In this document: positions 8,381-18,210 of the stretch, one piece after another
Layout of the letters: every line of letters starts with the position of its first letter
How positions within the stretch are numbered: the first letter of the stretch is position 1
Assembly: GCF_000718025.1 (NCBI RefSeq)
Contig: NZ_JODS01000019.1
Span: forward strand, 71,618-135,617
Direction: 5' to 3'
Length of the DNA: 64,000 nt
Source: Kitasatospora purpeofusca
GTDB lineage: Bacteria; Actinomycetota; Actinomycetes; Streptomycetales; Streptomycetaceae
The notes under the pieces: generated by a model
What the model saw: only the letters and a program-made list of their open reading frames with translations
Told to the model about the DNA's origin: nothing
The model's database searches: none
Position numbers and translations under genes: made by a program

Positions 8381-9127
8381 TCAGGCGAGGGCCTGCTGGT
8401 ACAGCTCGGCGACCCGCTCGTCGAAGGTGACGCTGTACGAGGTCTCCGGCGTCGCGCCGCCCTCCTGGTAGCCGCCGATCACCCCGATCACCCGCCCGTT
8501 GGTGGTCAGCCACGGGCTGCCGCTGGTGCCGTCGGTGTAGCCGCCGCAGTCGAACCGTTCCTGGGTCGGGCTCTGCGAGGCGGTCAGGCCCGAGCAGGTG
8601 ATCGGCTCGTCCCGCTCGTTGGGGTAGCCGGTGACCGAGACCGCCAGGCCGAAGCCCTGGTCGGTGCCGAGCGGGTTGCCGCCGACGGCGTCCTCGACCT
8701 GCCGGCCGTTCACCGGTCGCACGGTGACGAACGCCACGTCGTACTCGGGGTCGTCGTCGGTCTCCCAGTGCGGATCGACGGTGACCGACTCCACCGGCCA
8801 ACTCCCGTACGGCGAGTAGCCGTTGCGGTAGCCGGGGGTGAACACCAGGCCGTCCAGCAGGCCGATCCGGCGGCTCTGCACGCAGTGTGCGGCGGTGACC
8901 AGCAGATTGCGGCGCGGGCTCCTGACCACGCTCGCGGTGCACGCCCTGGGGCCCTCCGAGGTGTGCACGGACAGGGTGCCGATCCGGTCCCAGGCGGGGT
9001 TCTGCGGCGCGACCGAGGCCGTCCGGCCCCGCTCGCCCCCGCCGCAGGCGATGGCGGCGGCCAGCAGCAGGGCCGCCAGGACGAGCGTCCGGACCGCGCG
9101 CGCGGGTCGAACCGGGCGGGAGGGCAT
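8381..9127 (-). CDS. Trypsin-like (S1) serine protease, probable lipoprotein
   Basis: A 248-aa exported protease. The N-terminal hydrophobic stretch ends in a lipobox-like AAIAC (Cys28). The catalytic triad is visible: His81 in VTAAHC, Asp130 in EYDVAF and Ser202 in GTSGSPW. Four further Cys could form disulfides. The ATG at 9127 has GGAG five bases upstream and gives a proper signal sequence; in-frame starts further upstream would put a charged tail before it. The substrate is unknown. It stands between two tRNA loci, alone. Confidence 0.88.
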   Translation of the reverse strand: MPSRPVRPARAVRTLVLAALLLAAAIACGGGERGRTASVAPQNPAWDRIGTLSVHTSEGPRACTASVVRSPRRNLLVTAAHCVQSRRIGLLDGLVFTPGYRNGYSPYGSWPVESVTVDPHWETDDDPEYDVAFVTVRPVNGRQVEDAVGGNPLGTDQGFGLAVSVTGYPNERDEPITCSGLTASQSPTQERFDCGGYTDGTSGSPWLTTNGRVIGVIGGYQEGGATPETSYSVTFDERVAELYQQALA

Positions 9128-9413
9128 CGGTGCTCCGTCTGGTCCTCGGGGGCGGTCGCCGCCGGTCATGCGTCCGCCGTTCGAGAGCAAGATCTATCAG
9201 GCCGGGCCCGGCCGCGCCACTGCCGCCGCCCGGCTCCCGACCCCCCGTCACCCGGCCCCGCGGGCGGGCCCGCCGGGCCCGACCGCCCCCGGTGCGCACC
9301 CGTGTGCGCCCCCGGCGCGCACCACGGGTGATCGACCGGCTATGCTGCCCGGGACGGCCTTTCGGGGCCGTCTGCTGCTGCCGCGACCGGCCTGCCGTCG
9401 CGCGCTGCGAACC

Positions 9414-9487
<74 letters not shown>

Positions 9488-9795
9488 CCTCTCACGCCCG
9501 CGCGGGCGGCCCCCGGCTGGGAAAACCCTAGGGGATCAAGCCCGCGGCCACGCCACGACGCGCCGGAATTCACCCGCTCGTGGGCATCGCCCGGCCACCG
9601 CGCCACCCCTCCCCGTCCGAGGCCCCTGCTCCCGGACGCCCCTCCCCGGTCCACCGATCGGTTGATCCCCCCTCCACCGTGCCCGCCGGCCACCGGGACC
9701 GTTCGGTCGATCCGCCGGCGAGGTCCCGCGCGGGAGGCTCGTAGCAGGCCGGGAACACGGCCGGGCGAGCGGAACGAGGGGGAGGGAGCGGCACC
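9488..9795. other. 308-bp intergenic region before the ABC operon
   Basis: No gene or clear hairpin is seen. It must hold the promoter for the ABC transporter operon. The only definite signal is the strong ribosome site GGAGGGAG at 9781-9788 before the ATG at 9796. Confidence 0.6.
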
Positions 9796-10698
<903 letters not shown>

Positions 10699-10744
10699 GC
10701 CGTACGGCTCCCGGACCGGCGCGAGCCGTACGGCGCCGGACCCG

Positions 10745-10790
10745 GCACCCGAGCCGCCACCACCGCGCCCGAGCCGCCACCACCGCACCC
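10745..10790. repeat. 20-bp direct repeat, two copies plus part
   Basis: Unit GCRCCCGAGCCGCCACCACC occurs twice in tandem plus a partial third just upstream of the GTG start of the permease gene; the last partial copy overlaps its ribosome site (GAGGGG). Probably replication slippage; a role in coupling is not shown. Confidence 0.6.
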
Positions 10791-10805
10791 GAGGGGACCA
10801 CCACC

Positions 10806-11555
10806 GTGAACCGCACCGCCCACGCCGTCCGCCGCCTGGCCGTCGCCGAGACCCGGCTGTTCCTGCGCGACCCGATGACCGCCTTCTTCACCCTGCTCTT
10901 CCCGGTCGCCCTGTTCGGCGTCCTGGGCTCCGTCCCGGCCCTGCGCAAGGCCTCGCCGGACGCCCACGGCCTGAGCACGGTCCAGCTGTACGCGCCGATC
11001 CTCGCCGTCCTCGCGCTGATGATGCTCGGCCTCAACGGCCTGCCCTCGCTGCTGGCCACCTACCGCGAGCGCGGCGTGCTGCGCCGGATGTCCGCGAGCC
11101 CGGTGCGCCCGGCGCTGCTGTTCGGGGCGCTGCTGCCGCTCTACCTGGGCATCGCCACCGTCTCCATGCTGCTGGTGACGGCGCTCGCGCCGGTGCTCGG
11201 GGTGGGGCTGCCGCGGAGCCCGGCGGCCTTCGCACTGGCCTTCCTGCTCGCCGCCGCCGCGATGCTCTCGGTCGGCCTGCTGCTGGCCGCGGTCGTCCCG
11301 TCGGCGAAGGCCGGCAACGCGGTCGGCGCGCTGGCGCTCTTCCCGATGATGTTCTTCTCCGGGCTCTGGCTGCCCCGCGAGTTCGCGCCCGCTGTGCTGA
11401 ACCGGATCGGCGACCTCACCCCCGGCGGGGCCGCCGCGCAGGCCCTCCAGGACTCCTGGGACGGCCGGTTCCCGCACGCCGTGGCCCTGCTCACACTCGC
11501 TGCGTACGCCCTGCTCGCGGGTGCCGCGGCTGCCAGGCTGTTCCGGTGGGAATGA
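10806..11555 (+). CDS. ABC-2 type transporter permease
   Basis: A 249-aa integral membrane protein with about six hydrophobic spans, including VALFGVLGSVP near the N-terminus and a C-terminal segment with GLWLPREF. This matches the ABC-2 permease family that pairs with DrrA-like ATPases. The start GTG at 10806 has GAGGGG about nine bases upstream. The stop codon overlaps the start of the histidine kinase gene (ATGA), so the two are likely translationally coupled. Confidence 0.92.
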   Translation: MNRTAHAVRRLAVAETRLFLRDPMTAFFTLLFPVALFGVLGSVPALRKASPDAHGLSTVQLYAPILAVLALMMLGLNGLPSLLATYRERGVLRRMSASPVRPALLFGALLPLYLGIATVSMLLVTALAPVLGVGLPRSPAAFALAFLLAAAAMLSVGLLLAAVVPSAKAGNAVGALALFPMMFFSGLWLPREFAPAVLNRIGDLTPGGAAAQALQDSWDGRFPHAVALLTLAAYALLAGAAAARLFRWE

Positions 11556-12835
11556 TCAAGGCCGACCCGGCGGACGAGGGTTCGCTCGGAGCCTGGCAGC
11601 GGCGGCTGGACCGTGCTGCCGGGCTGCTCGGCTATGTCGGGCTGCTGATCGCCACCGGGCTCGTGCTGCTGGTCCCGGTGCCGACCGCGCGGTCCGTCCG
11701 GGCCACCCTGCCGGCCGCGGCGCTCGCCCTGCTCTGGCTGCTGCTGCGCTCGGCGCTGGACCGCCGCACCCGGCCCGACGGCGGGGCGCGGTTCGCCGGC
11801 GCCCACTTCCTCGGGCTGCTCGCGGTGACCACCGTCCTGGTGCTGGACAACCCGCTCTACGGCTTCTTCGCCTTCAGCTGCTACCTGCACGCCGCCCAGT
11901 ACCTGCGGGGCCCGGCCAGGGTGCTGGGCACGGTGGTGGCGGCCGTCCCCACCGCGCTCGCCCAGAGCGGCGGGGTGCTGCCGACGAGCCCGGGGCAGGT
12001 CGGCGGGTTCCTGGCCGTGCTCGCCTTCAACCTGGTGGTGGTCGGGGTGCTGCTCGCGCTGAGCGAGGTCGCCGACCGGCTGAGCCGCCAGCGCAAGCGG
12101 GCCAACGCCGAACTCGCGGAGGCCAACCGGCGGCTGTCCGGGATGCTCGCCGAGAACGCCGGACTGCACGCCCAGCTGCTGGTCCAGGCCCGCGAGGCCG
12201 GGGCCGCCGACGAACGCCGCCGGTTCGCCCAAGAGATGCACGACACCGTCGCCCAGGGCCTGGCCGGCATCGTCACCCAGCTCCAGGCCGCCGAGCAGGT
12301 CCGGGACCGCAGCGCGGCGGACGCCGACCGGCACCTGGCCAACGCCGTCGGCCTCGCCCGGGAGAGCCTCACCCAGGCCCGCCGGGCCGTGCACGCGCTG
12401 CGCCCGCTGGAGCTCGAACGGGCCGCGCTGCCGGAGGCGATCGCCGAACTGGTCGGGCAGTGGCGCGAGCGCAACAGCGCCGCCGCCGCGCTGACCGTCA
12501 CCGGCGAGGCCCGCCCGCTGCACCCCGAGGTCGAGGTGACGCTGCTGCGGATCGCCCAGGAGTCGCTGGCCAACGCCGGCCGGTACGCCCGGGCCACGCG
12601 GGTCGGGCTGACCCTCTCGTACATGCCGGGCCTGGTCACCCTGGACGTCCGGGACGACGGTGTCGGCTTCGACCCGAGGGCCGAGCCGGCCTCCCGGGCC
12701 ACCGGCGGCGGCTACGGGCTGGACGTGATGCGCCGCCGGGTCGGACGCCTGGCCGGGCGGCTGGACCTGGAGACCGAACCGGGCGCCGGGACGACGGTGT
12801 CGGCGACCCTGCCGGCGATCAGTGCGGAGGAGTAG
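11552..12835 (+). CDS. Sensor histidine kinase (NarL-partner, HisKA_3 type)
   Basis: A 427-aa membrane kinase. Several N-terminal hydrophobic spans (about residues 25-165), a coiled linker (about 175-220), the phosphoacceptor motif RRRFAQEMHDTVAQGLAG (about 225-242, His in EMHDT) and a C-terminal ATPase domain with DDGVGFDPR. It should phosphorylate the response regulator encoded next. ATG 11552 overlaps the permease stop by four bases; an in-frame GTG at 11546 is an alternative. The position within the ABC operon suggests it senses the exported compound or envelope stress. Confidence 0.93.
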   Translation: MIKADPADEGSLGAWQRRLDRAAGLLGYVGLLIATGLVLLVPVPTARSVRATLPAAALALLWLLLRSALDRRTRPDGGARFAGAHFLGLLAVTTVLVLDNPLYGFFAFSCYLHAAQYLRGPARVLGTVVAAVPTALAQSGGVLPTSPGQVGGFLAVLAFNLVVVGVLLALSEVADRLSRQRKRANAELAEANRRLSGMLAENAGLHAQLLVQAREAGAADERRRFAQEMHDTVAQGLAGIVTQLQAAEQVRDRSAADADRHLANAVGLARESLTQARRAVHALRPLELERAALPEAIAELVGQWRERNSAAAALTVTGEARPLHPEVEVTLLRIAQESLANAGRYARATRVGLTLSYMPGLVTLDVRDDGVGFDPRAEPASRATGGGYGLDVMRRRVGRLAGRLDLETEPGAGTTVSATLPAISAEE

Positions 12836-12839
12836 GACC

Positions 12840-13502
12840 GTGGACGAGGCGACGACGATCAGAGTGCTGCTGGTGGACGACCACCCGGTGGTCCGGGACG
12901 GGCTGCGCGGCATGTTCGCCGCCGCCCCCGGCTTCGAGGTGGTCGGCGAGGCCGGGGACGGTGCCGAGGCACTTGTGCTGGTCGCCGCGCTGCGCCCGGA
13001 CGTGGTGCTGATGGACCTGCGGATGCCGCGGATGGACGGTGTCACCGCGATCCGCGAGCTGGCCGAGCGCGGCCTGCCGGGGCGGGTCCTGGTGCTCACC
13101 ACCTACGACACCGACGCCGACGTGCTCCCCGCCGTCCGGGCCGGCGCCACCGGCTACCTGCTGAAGGACGCGGCCAGGGAGGACCTCTTCCACGCCGTCC
13201 GGGAGGCCGCCCGCGGTGCCTCGGTGATCGCGCCGACCGTCGCCGCCAAGCTGCTCGGCCAGGTCCGGGAGCCGGTCCGGGAACCGGCCCAGGAGCCGCT
13301 GAGCCCGCGCGAGCTGGAGGTGCTGGAGCTGGTCGCCGCCGGATCCACCAACCGGGAGGCGGCGGCCCGGCTGTTCATCAGCGAGGCCACCGTGAAGACC
13401 CATCTGATCCACGTCTACGCCAAGCTCGGCGTCAAGGACCGCGCCTCGGCCGTCGCCGCCGGCTTCAACCTGGGCCTGCTCACCCCCACCGGTCGCCCGT
13501 AA
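12840..13502 (+). CDS. LuxR/NarL-family response regulator
   Basis: A 220-aa two-domain regulator: receiver (about 8-125) with acidic DDH pocket, phospho-acceptor Asp in VVLMDLRMPRMDG, conserved Thr in LVLTTYDTD and Lys in YLLKDA, and a C-terminal LuxR helix-turn-helix (about 155-215, LSPRELEVLELVAAGSTNRE). GTG 12840 has GGAGGAG seven bases upstream, inside the end of the kinase gene. It likely controls the preceding ABC operon. Confidence 0.94.
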   Translation: MDEATTIRVLLVDDHPVVRDGLRGMFAAAPGFEVVGEAGDGAEALVLVAALRPDVVLMDLRMPRMDGVTAIRELAERGLPGRVLVLTTYDTDADVLPAVRAGATGYLLKDAAREDLFHAVREAARGASVIAPTVAAKLLGQVREPVREPAQEPLSPRELEVLELVAAGSTNREAAARLFISEATVKTHLIHVYAKLGVKDRASAVAAGFNLGLLTPTGRP

Positions 13503-13511
13503 GCTGACCGG

Positions 13512-14414
13512 ATGCTCGAATCCGCGCTGCTGCCGACCCCGCTGGCGGACTGCACCGACGAGGCGCTCGCCCGGGCCGGGGTGGAGCTGCGGCTCAAGCG
13601 GGACGACCTGGCGCACCCGCTGGTGCCGGGGAACAAGTGGCGCAAGCTCGCGCCGAACCTGGCGGCCGCCGTCGAGGGGGGCCACACCCGGCTGGTGACC
13701 TTCGGCGGGGCGTACTCCACCCATCTGCGGGCGGTCGCGGTGGCGGCCGCGGCGCTCGGGCTGGAGAGCGTCGGGCTGGTCCGCGGCGAGGAGCTGGCCG
13801 ACCGGCCGCGCAACTGGTCGCTGCGGGCCGCCGAGGCGGCCGGGATGGAGCTGGTGTTCCTGACCCGGGCCGAGTACCGGGAGGCCGCCGGCCGGGCCGG
13901 CGAAGGCCCGGGGTGGCGCTGGGGCCCCGGCCTGGTGCTGCCCGAGGGCGGCTCCAACGGCCTCGCGGTCACCGGCGCGGCGGAGATCGTCGCGGAGCTG
14001 GACGACCTGGGCGGGCGCGACGTGGTCTGCTGCCCGGTCGGCACCGGCGGCACGCTGGCCGGGATCGCGGCCGGGCTGCCGCCGGGGGCGCGGGCGCTGG
14101 GGGTGGCGGTGCTGCGCGGCGGCGAGGGGTACCTGGAGGCGGAGGTGAACCGGCTGCACCGGGAGGCGTACGGGCGGGAGTTCGAGGGCTGGCGGATCGA
14201 CCACGGGCACCACGGCGGGGGGTACGGCCGGGTGCCGGCCGCGCTGGAGGAGTTCGCGGCCGGCTTCGAACGGCGGCACGGGATCGCCCTGGAGCGCCGT
14301 TACGTGGCCAAGCTGCTGGCCGCCGTGCACGACCTGGCCGGGGCCGGGGCGTTCCCGCCCGGCACCCGGCTGACGGCCGTGGTCACCGGCCTGCCCGACC
14401 CGGTCGACGCCTGA
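13512..14414 (+). CDS. PLP-dependent ACC deaminase / D-cysteine desulfhydrase family enzyme
   Basis: A 300-aa fold-type II PLP enzyme. GNKWRKL contains the PLP lysine (Lys42); SNGL and GTGGTLAGIAAG are the phosphate and cofactor loops. Family members deaminate 1-aminocyclopropane-1-carboxylate or desulfhydrate D-cysteine; the sequence alone does not separate these, and many actinobacterial homologues are uncharacterised. It begins 9 bases after the response regulator and may be co-transcribed. The stop lies in a 16-bp tandem duplication. Confidence 0.85.
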   Translation: MLESALLPTPLADCTDEALARAGVELRLKRDDLAHPLVPGNKWRKLAPNLAAAVEGGHTRLVTFGGAYSTHLRAVAVAAAALGLESVGLVRGEELADRPRNWSLRAAEAAGMELVFLTRAEYREAAGRAGEGPGWRWGPGLVLPEGGSNGLAVTGAAEIVAELDDLGGRDVVCCPVGTGGTLAGIAAGLPPGARALGVAVLRGGEGYLEAEVNRLHREAYGREFEGWRIDHGHHGGGYGRVPAALEEFAAGFERRHGIALERRYVAKLLAAVHDLAGAGAFPPGTRLTAVVTGLPDPVDA

Positions 14415-14431
14415 GACGGTCGACGCCTGAG
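14401..14431. repeat. 16-bp tandem duplication across a stop codon
   Basis: CGGTCGACGCCTGAGA is repeated directly, covering the last codons and TGA of the PLP enzyme gene. The first TGA is in frame, so the protein is not extended. Confidence 0.7.
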
Positions 14432-14472
14432 CAGGTCGATGCTGGGCCGGGCAGGGCCGGACGGCCGGGGCC

Positions 14473-16086
14473 TCAGCCGAAGGTGAGGTCGCTGCAGGGG
14501 TCGGTGTCGGCGCTGCGGCTGTTCTCGGCGATGCCGCTGGGGACACCGGTGGGCAGCGGGCCGGTGGCGGCCGGCGGCCCGGTGGGGGCGCTGACGGGAG
14601 CACCGGCGGGAGTACCGGCGGGGGCACCGGCGGTGACTCCCATGGCGGCGGGCACGCCGCCGGGCACGGGCCGGGCGGCCGGAGCGGTGGTGGCCGCGGG
14701 CACCGGGCGGTAGTCGCGCCCGAGGGTGACCCTGACGCCCTCGGAGCCCGGCTCCGCGGTCGTCCTGGCACCGGGGAAGAGCGCGGCGAGCTGGTCGGCG
14801 ACGGCCTTGAACGGCGGGTCGTAGGCGATCTCGGTGCGCAGCCGGCCGCCGGTGGTGGCGCCCAGCGAGACGTTGGTGAAGCCCTGGGCGCGGATCGCCG
14901 CGGAGCCCGCGCCGGCGAGTCCGTCGGTGCCGACGCCGTTGACCACGGTGATCGTGGTGGCGAGCTGCTCGGGGCTCAGCGGGGTGGCGGCCGGCGCGGG
15001 GGTCGCGGCGCCGTCGGTGGCGGCGGGCGAGGGCCCGGTGGCGTCGGCCCCCGGGACGAGGCCGGTGCTCTGGCCGTCCAGGGTGCGGTCCTCGCGGAGC
15101 AGCCGCCACAGGGTGTCCACGTCGGGGTGGACCAGGTCGACCCGGCCCTTCTGCACGGTCGAGAGCTGCCAGGGGGTGGTGACGAAGGTGATGTCGGACA
15201 GCTTGATCTGCTGAAGCGACTGCGCGAAGTCGACCAGCTTCATCGCGGTGCCGAGGCCCTCGTCGACGGTCAGCGAGCGGGTCGCGGCGTCGGCGAGCGG
15301 CAGCAGGGTCGGCAGCGAGAAGCCCTGGGACTGGATCTTGCGGATCATCGATGAGAGGAAGGCCTGCTGACGCTTCATCCGGCCGATGTCGGAGTTGTCG
15401 CCGAAGCCGTAGCGGGCGCGGAGGTAGTCGACGGCCGGCTGGCCGGCGATCTTCTGCAGGCCCTTGCGGAGCTTGATGTTGTGCGAGTTGACGTCGTTGG
15501 GGACGCAGACCTCCACGCCGTTGATGGCGTCGGTCATCGCGGCGACGCCCTTGAAGTCGACCACGATGGTGTGGTCGATCCGCAGCCCGCTGAGCGCCTC
15601 GACGGTGTTCTGGGTGCAGGCCGGGTTCCCCTTGGGGAACTCGCCGACGGTGAAGGCCTCGTTGAACATCTGGTTGGTCCGCGGCTTCGTCCAGTCGCCG
15701 CTGGGCAGCCGGCAGGACGGGATGGTGACCAGGGTGTCGCGGGGTATGGAGACGCCGACGGCGTGCTTCCGGTCGGCGTAGACGTGCAGCAGGATCGCGG
15801 TGTCCGAGTGGCCCACCCCCACGTCGCCGCCGCCGAGGTCGGAGTTCCCCTCGTCGCGGGTGTCCGAGCCGAGCAGCAGGACGTTGACGGGCACCGAGGC
15901 GCCGGGAGCGGTGGGTACCGGGGCGGGCGGGCGCTCGGTGGCGACGCCGCCGGCGTCGAAGGTGCTGATGTTGGTGTCGAGCCGGTGGTAGAACCAGGCT
16001 CCGGCTCCGGCCACGGTCAGTACCAGGACGGCCGCGAGTCCTATGACGGTTCGTATGACACGTCGACGGCGCGAGCTGCCGCTCAT
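14473..16086 (-). CDS. LytR-CpsA-Psr (LCP) family cell-wall glycopolymer ligase
   Basis: A 537-aa membrane-anchored enzyme of the family that attaches teichoic acid or other glycopolymers to peptidoglycan from lipid-linked precursors. An Arg-rich N-terminus and one span (about 10-31) are followed by the LCP domain (about 70-245; SDTRDE, SIPRDTLV, DYLRARYGFGDNSDIGRMKRQQAFL with the conserved Arg and Asp residues), a Pro/Ala-rich linker, and a LytR C-terminal domain (about 375-460). It ends with a Pro/Ala/Gly-rich low-complexity tail. ATG 16086 is preferred; a GTG at 16122 lacks a ribosome site. Its 3' end faces the PLP enzyme gene. Confidence 0.92.
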   Translation of the reverse strand: MSGSSRRRRVIRTVIGLAAVLVLTVAGAGAWFYHRLDTNISTFDAGGVATERPPAPVPTAPGASVPVNVLLLGSDTRDEGNSDLGGGDVGVGHSDTAILLHVYADRKHAVGVSIPRDTLVTIPSCRLPSGDWTKPRTNQMFNEAFTVGEFPKGNPACTQNTVEALSGLRIDHTIVVDFKGVAAMTDAINGVEVCVPNDVNSHNIKLRKGLQKIAGQPAVDYLRARYGFGDNSDIGRMKRQQAFLSSMIRKIQSQGFSLPTLLPLADAATRSLTVDEGLGTAMKLVDFAQSLQQIKLSDITFVTTPWQLSTVQKGRVDLVHPDVDTLWRLLREDRTLDGQSTGLVPGADATGPSPAATDGAATPAPAATPLSPEQLATTITVVNGVGTDGLAGAGSAAIRAQGFTNVSLGATTGGRLRTEIAYDPPFKAVADQLAALFPGARTTAEPGSEGVRVTLGRDYRPVPAATTAPAARPVPGGVPAAMGVTAGAPAGTPAGAPVSAPTGPPAATGPLPTGVPSGIAENSRSADTDPCSDLTFG

Positions 16087-16234
16087 CCTTCCCGCCCCCC
16101 GTTTTCCGTTCTGGGATCCCACCCGGCCGCCGGTCGGCGGGCGGGTGCCTCGTCTTCGAACGTTAGACGTTTCGGGGGAGTGTTCGGTTACCTCCGATCG
16201 GCGGACAATTCGGAGGCCCGAGCTGTGATGCTGC

Positions 16235-16699
16235 TCACGCGCCGGGGCCGGTGGCGCCGGTGAGCATCCGGCGGAGCAGGTCGCGCAGCTGGGTCCGCTC
16301 CTCGGAGTCGAGCGCGGCGAGCGGCTCGCGGGCGAAGTTCAGCGACTCGCGGAGCTCCTCGGAGGCGCCCGCGCCGGTCTCGGTGGCGGCGACCAGCTTG
16401 ACCCGGCGGTCCTGCAGGTCGGGCTGGCGGGTGACGAAGCCGCGGGTCTCCAGCCGGTCCACGATGCCGGTGATGTTGGAGGGCTCGCAGCTGAGCGTCT
16501 GGGCGATCTGGCGCATGGGCATCGGCCCGCGCCGCAGCAGTGCGAGGACCTTGGCCTGCGCCCCGGTGAGCGAGCGGGCGGCGGCCGCCTCCTCGTACTC
16601 GCGGTGGAAGAGCGCGACCAGGTTGGCCATGAGATCGACGACCTCGCGGGTGATCTCGTCGGTCTGCGGTGCGGTGGCCCGGGTCGGCTGGGTGTCCAT
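16235..16699 (-). CDS. MarR-family transcriptional regulator
   Basis: A winged-helix regulator of about 154 aa: N-terminal helix, then SLTGAQAKVLALLRRG, recognition helix region MRQIAQTLSCEPSNITGIVDRL and wing with DLQDRRVKLVAAT. It is divergent from an NADPH-dependent oxidoreductase gene 91 bases away, the usual arrangement for a MarR protein that represses its neighbour and itself until a phenolic or redox-active ligand is bound. In-frame ATG codons at 16708 and 16711 are possible starts. Confidence 0.9.
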   Translation of the reverse strand: MDTQPTRATAPQTDEITREVVDLMANLVALFHREYEEAAAARSLTGAQAKVLALLRRGPMPMRQIAQTLSCEPSNITGIVDRLETRGFVTRQPDLQDRRVKLVAATETGAGASEELRESLNFAREPLAALDSEERTQLRDLLRRMLTGATGPGA

Positions 16700-16710
16700 G
16701 GTTCCCATCA

Positions 16711-16740
16711 TACCTGAACAGTTGACAACGTGAACCTTTC
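16711..16740. promoter_or_regulatory. Divergent control region, candidate MarR operator
   Basis: Between the MarR gene and the oxidoreductase lies GTTGACAAC (16721-16729), a 4-1-4 palindrome, flanked by two TGAAC direct repeats (16715 and 16731). Assignment to this MarR protein is inferred from position only. Confidence 0.4.
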
Positions 16741-16789
16741 ATGCCCATTGTTACTTCACCGACTCAACCTTTTATGTGGGGAGATCATC

Positions 16790-17833
16790 ATGGCCGCCGA
16801 GCAGACCGCCGCTCCGGAAGCCCCCGCCACCGCCCGCGAGTGGCACCTCGCCGCCCGCCCCGAGGGCTGGCCCGTCCCGACCGACTTCGCCCTGGTCGAG
16901 GCGCCCGTCCGGACCCCGGGCCCGGGCGAGATCCTGGTCCGCAACACGGACCTGTCGGTCGATCCCTACATGCGTGGCCGGATGAACGACACCAAGTCCT
17001 ACATCCCGCCGTTCAGGATCGGCGCGGCCATGGACGGCGGCGCCGTCGGTTATGTGGTGGCCTCGGAGGCCGAGGGCTTCGCCCCGGGCGACGCGGTGCT
17101 GCACGGGCTCGGCTGGCGCGAGTACGCCACCCTGCCCGCCAAGCACGCGGTCAAGGTGCCGGAGATCGAGGGCGTTCCGCTCTCCGCCTACCTCGGTGTG
17201 CTGGGCATGCCCGGCCTGACCGCCTATGCCGGCCTGCTCGCCGTCGGCGCCCTCAAGGAGGGCGACCGGGTCTTCGTCTCCGGCGCGGCCGGCGCGGTCG
17301 GTTCGATCGTCGGCCAGATCGCGAAGCTCAAGGGCGCCTCGCTGGTGGTCGGTTCGGCCGGCTCGGCGGAGAAGGTCGACCGGCTGACCGGGGAGTTCGG
17401 CTTCGACGCCGCCTTCAACTACAAGGACGGCCCGGTCGGCGAGCAGCTCGCCAAGGTCGCCCCGGAGGGCATCGACCTCTACTTCGACAACGTCGGCGGG
17501 GAGCACCTGGAGGCCGCGATCAACGCCCTGGGCGTGCACGGCCGGGCCGTGCTGTGCGGCGCGATCGCCCACTACAACGACACCACCGCCGCCCCCGGCC
17601 CGCGCAACCTGATGCAGGTCATCGGCAAGCGGCTGCGCCTGGAGGGCATCCTGGTCGGCGACCACGACGCGCTCCGCCCGCAGTTCGTCGCCGAGGTGGG
17701 CGGCTGGCTCCAGGAGGGCAAGCTGCGCTCCGAGGAGACCGTGGTGGACGGCTTCGAGAACGCCGCCCAGGCCTTCCTGGACATGCTGCGCGGTGCCAAC
17801 ACCGGCAAGATGGTGGTCCGGCTGAAGGGCTGA
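16790..17833 (+). CDS. NADP-dependent oxidoreductase (MDR family, CurA/leukotriene B4 dehydrogenase-like)
   Basis: A 347-aa zinc-independent medium-chain reductase. DLSVDPYMRGRM near 60 and the cofactor loop VSGAAGAVGSIVGQIAKLKG near 165 are characteristic of prostaglandin-reductase/CurA-type enzymes that reduce activated C=C bonds of enones using NADPH. GGGGAG stands seven bases before the ATG. The divergent MarR gene probably controls it. The physiological substrate cannot be inferred. Confidence 0.92.
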   Translation: MAAEQTAAPEAPATAREWHLAARPEGWPVPTDFALVEAPVRTPGPGEILVRNTDLSVDPYMRGRMNDTKSYIPPFRIGAAMDGGAVGYVVASEAEGFAPGDAVLHGLGWREYATLPAKHAVKVPEIEGVPLSAYLGVLGMPGLTAYAGLLAVGALKEGDRVFVSGAAGAVGSIVGQIAKLKGASLVVGSAGSAEKVDRLTGEFGFDAAFNYKDGPVGEQLAKVAPEGIDLYFDNVGGEHLEAAINALGVHGRAVLCGAIAHYNDTTAAPGPRNLMQVIGKRLRLEGILVGDHDALRPQFVAEVGGWLQEGKLRSEETVVDGFENAAQAFLDMLRGANTGKMVVRLKG

Positions 17834-17872
17834 CGCCCCGTCGGGTCCGGCCGCCTCGCAGCTGCCTCGCTA

Positions 17873-17906
17873 CCGCCTCGTACCGGCCATCGCCGGTGCG
17901 AGGCGG
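17873..17906 (+). terminator. Terminator of the oxidoreductase gene
   Basis: A 14-bp stem, CCGCCTCGTACCGG with CCGGTGCGAGGCGG (one G-U pair), 6-base loop, followed by TTT. It lies 40 bases after the stop codon. Confidence 0.85.
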
Positions 17907-17909
17907 TTT

Positions 17910-18210
17910 GCGTACCCGGCGGAGGGGATCCGGCCGCACTACCGCATTCCGGCCGGATCCGAAAGTGCGTCAGCATCGCCGCGGGGAGGCGCGGTACGGT
18001 GGTCCCGCCTGGCGATGGGGCCGTTCGGGGGAGAGATCCCACCGGGGGGTGGACCTCGTTGCGGATTCGACTAGCATTGAGCGAAAGCCTGTCCGTTTTG
18101 CTCAATTTAGTGGCTTAATGTCGGCTAACGTGGGTAACTGTGGATCAACTACGGGCACGAACGCGAGGCAGCTGGGGAAGGCGACCCTCGTCCACAGCCT
18201 GGAGGTCCCG
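17910..18210. other. Upstream region of the DUF3145 gene
   Basis: No gene seen. A less GC-rich stretch at about 18060-18150 probably holds the promoter and contains a near-perfect inverted repeat (18076-18106). Confidence 0.6.
18076..18106. promoter_or_regulatory. Inverted repeat ATTGAGCGAAA / TTTTGCTCAAT
   Basis: Ten of 11 positions are symmetric around a 9-base centre. It stands about 105 bases before the DUF3145 start in an AT-enriched patch, so it may be an operator or overlap the promoter. The binding protein is unknown. Confidence 0.45.
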
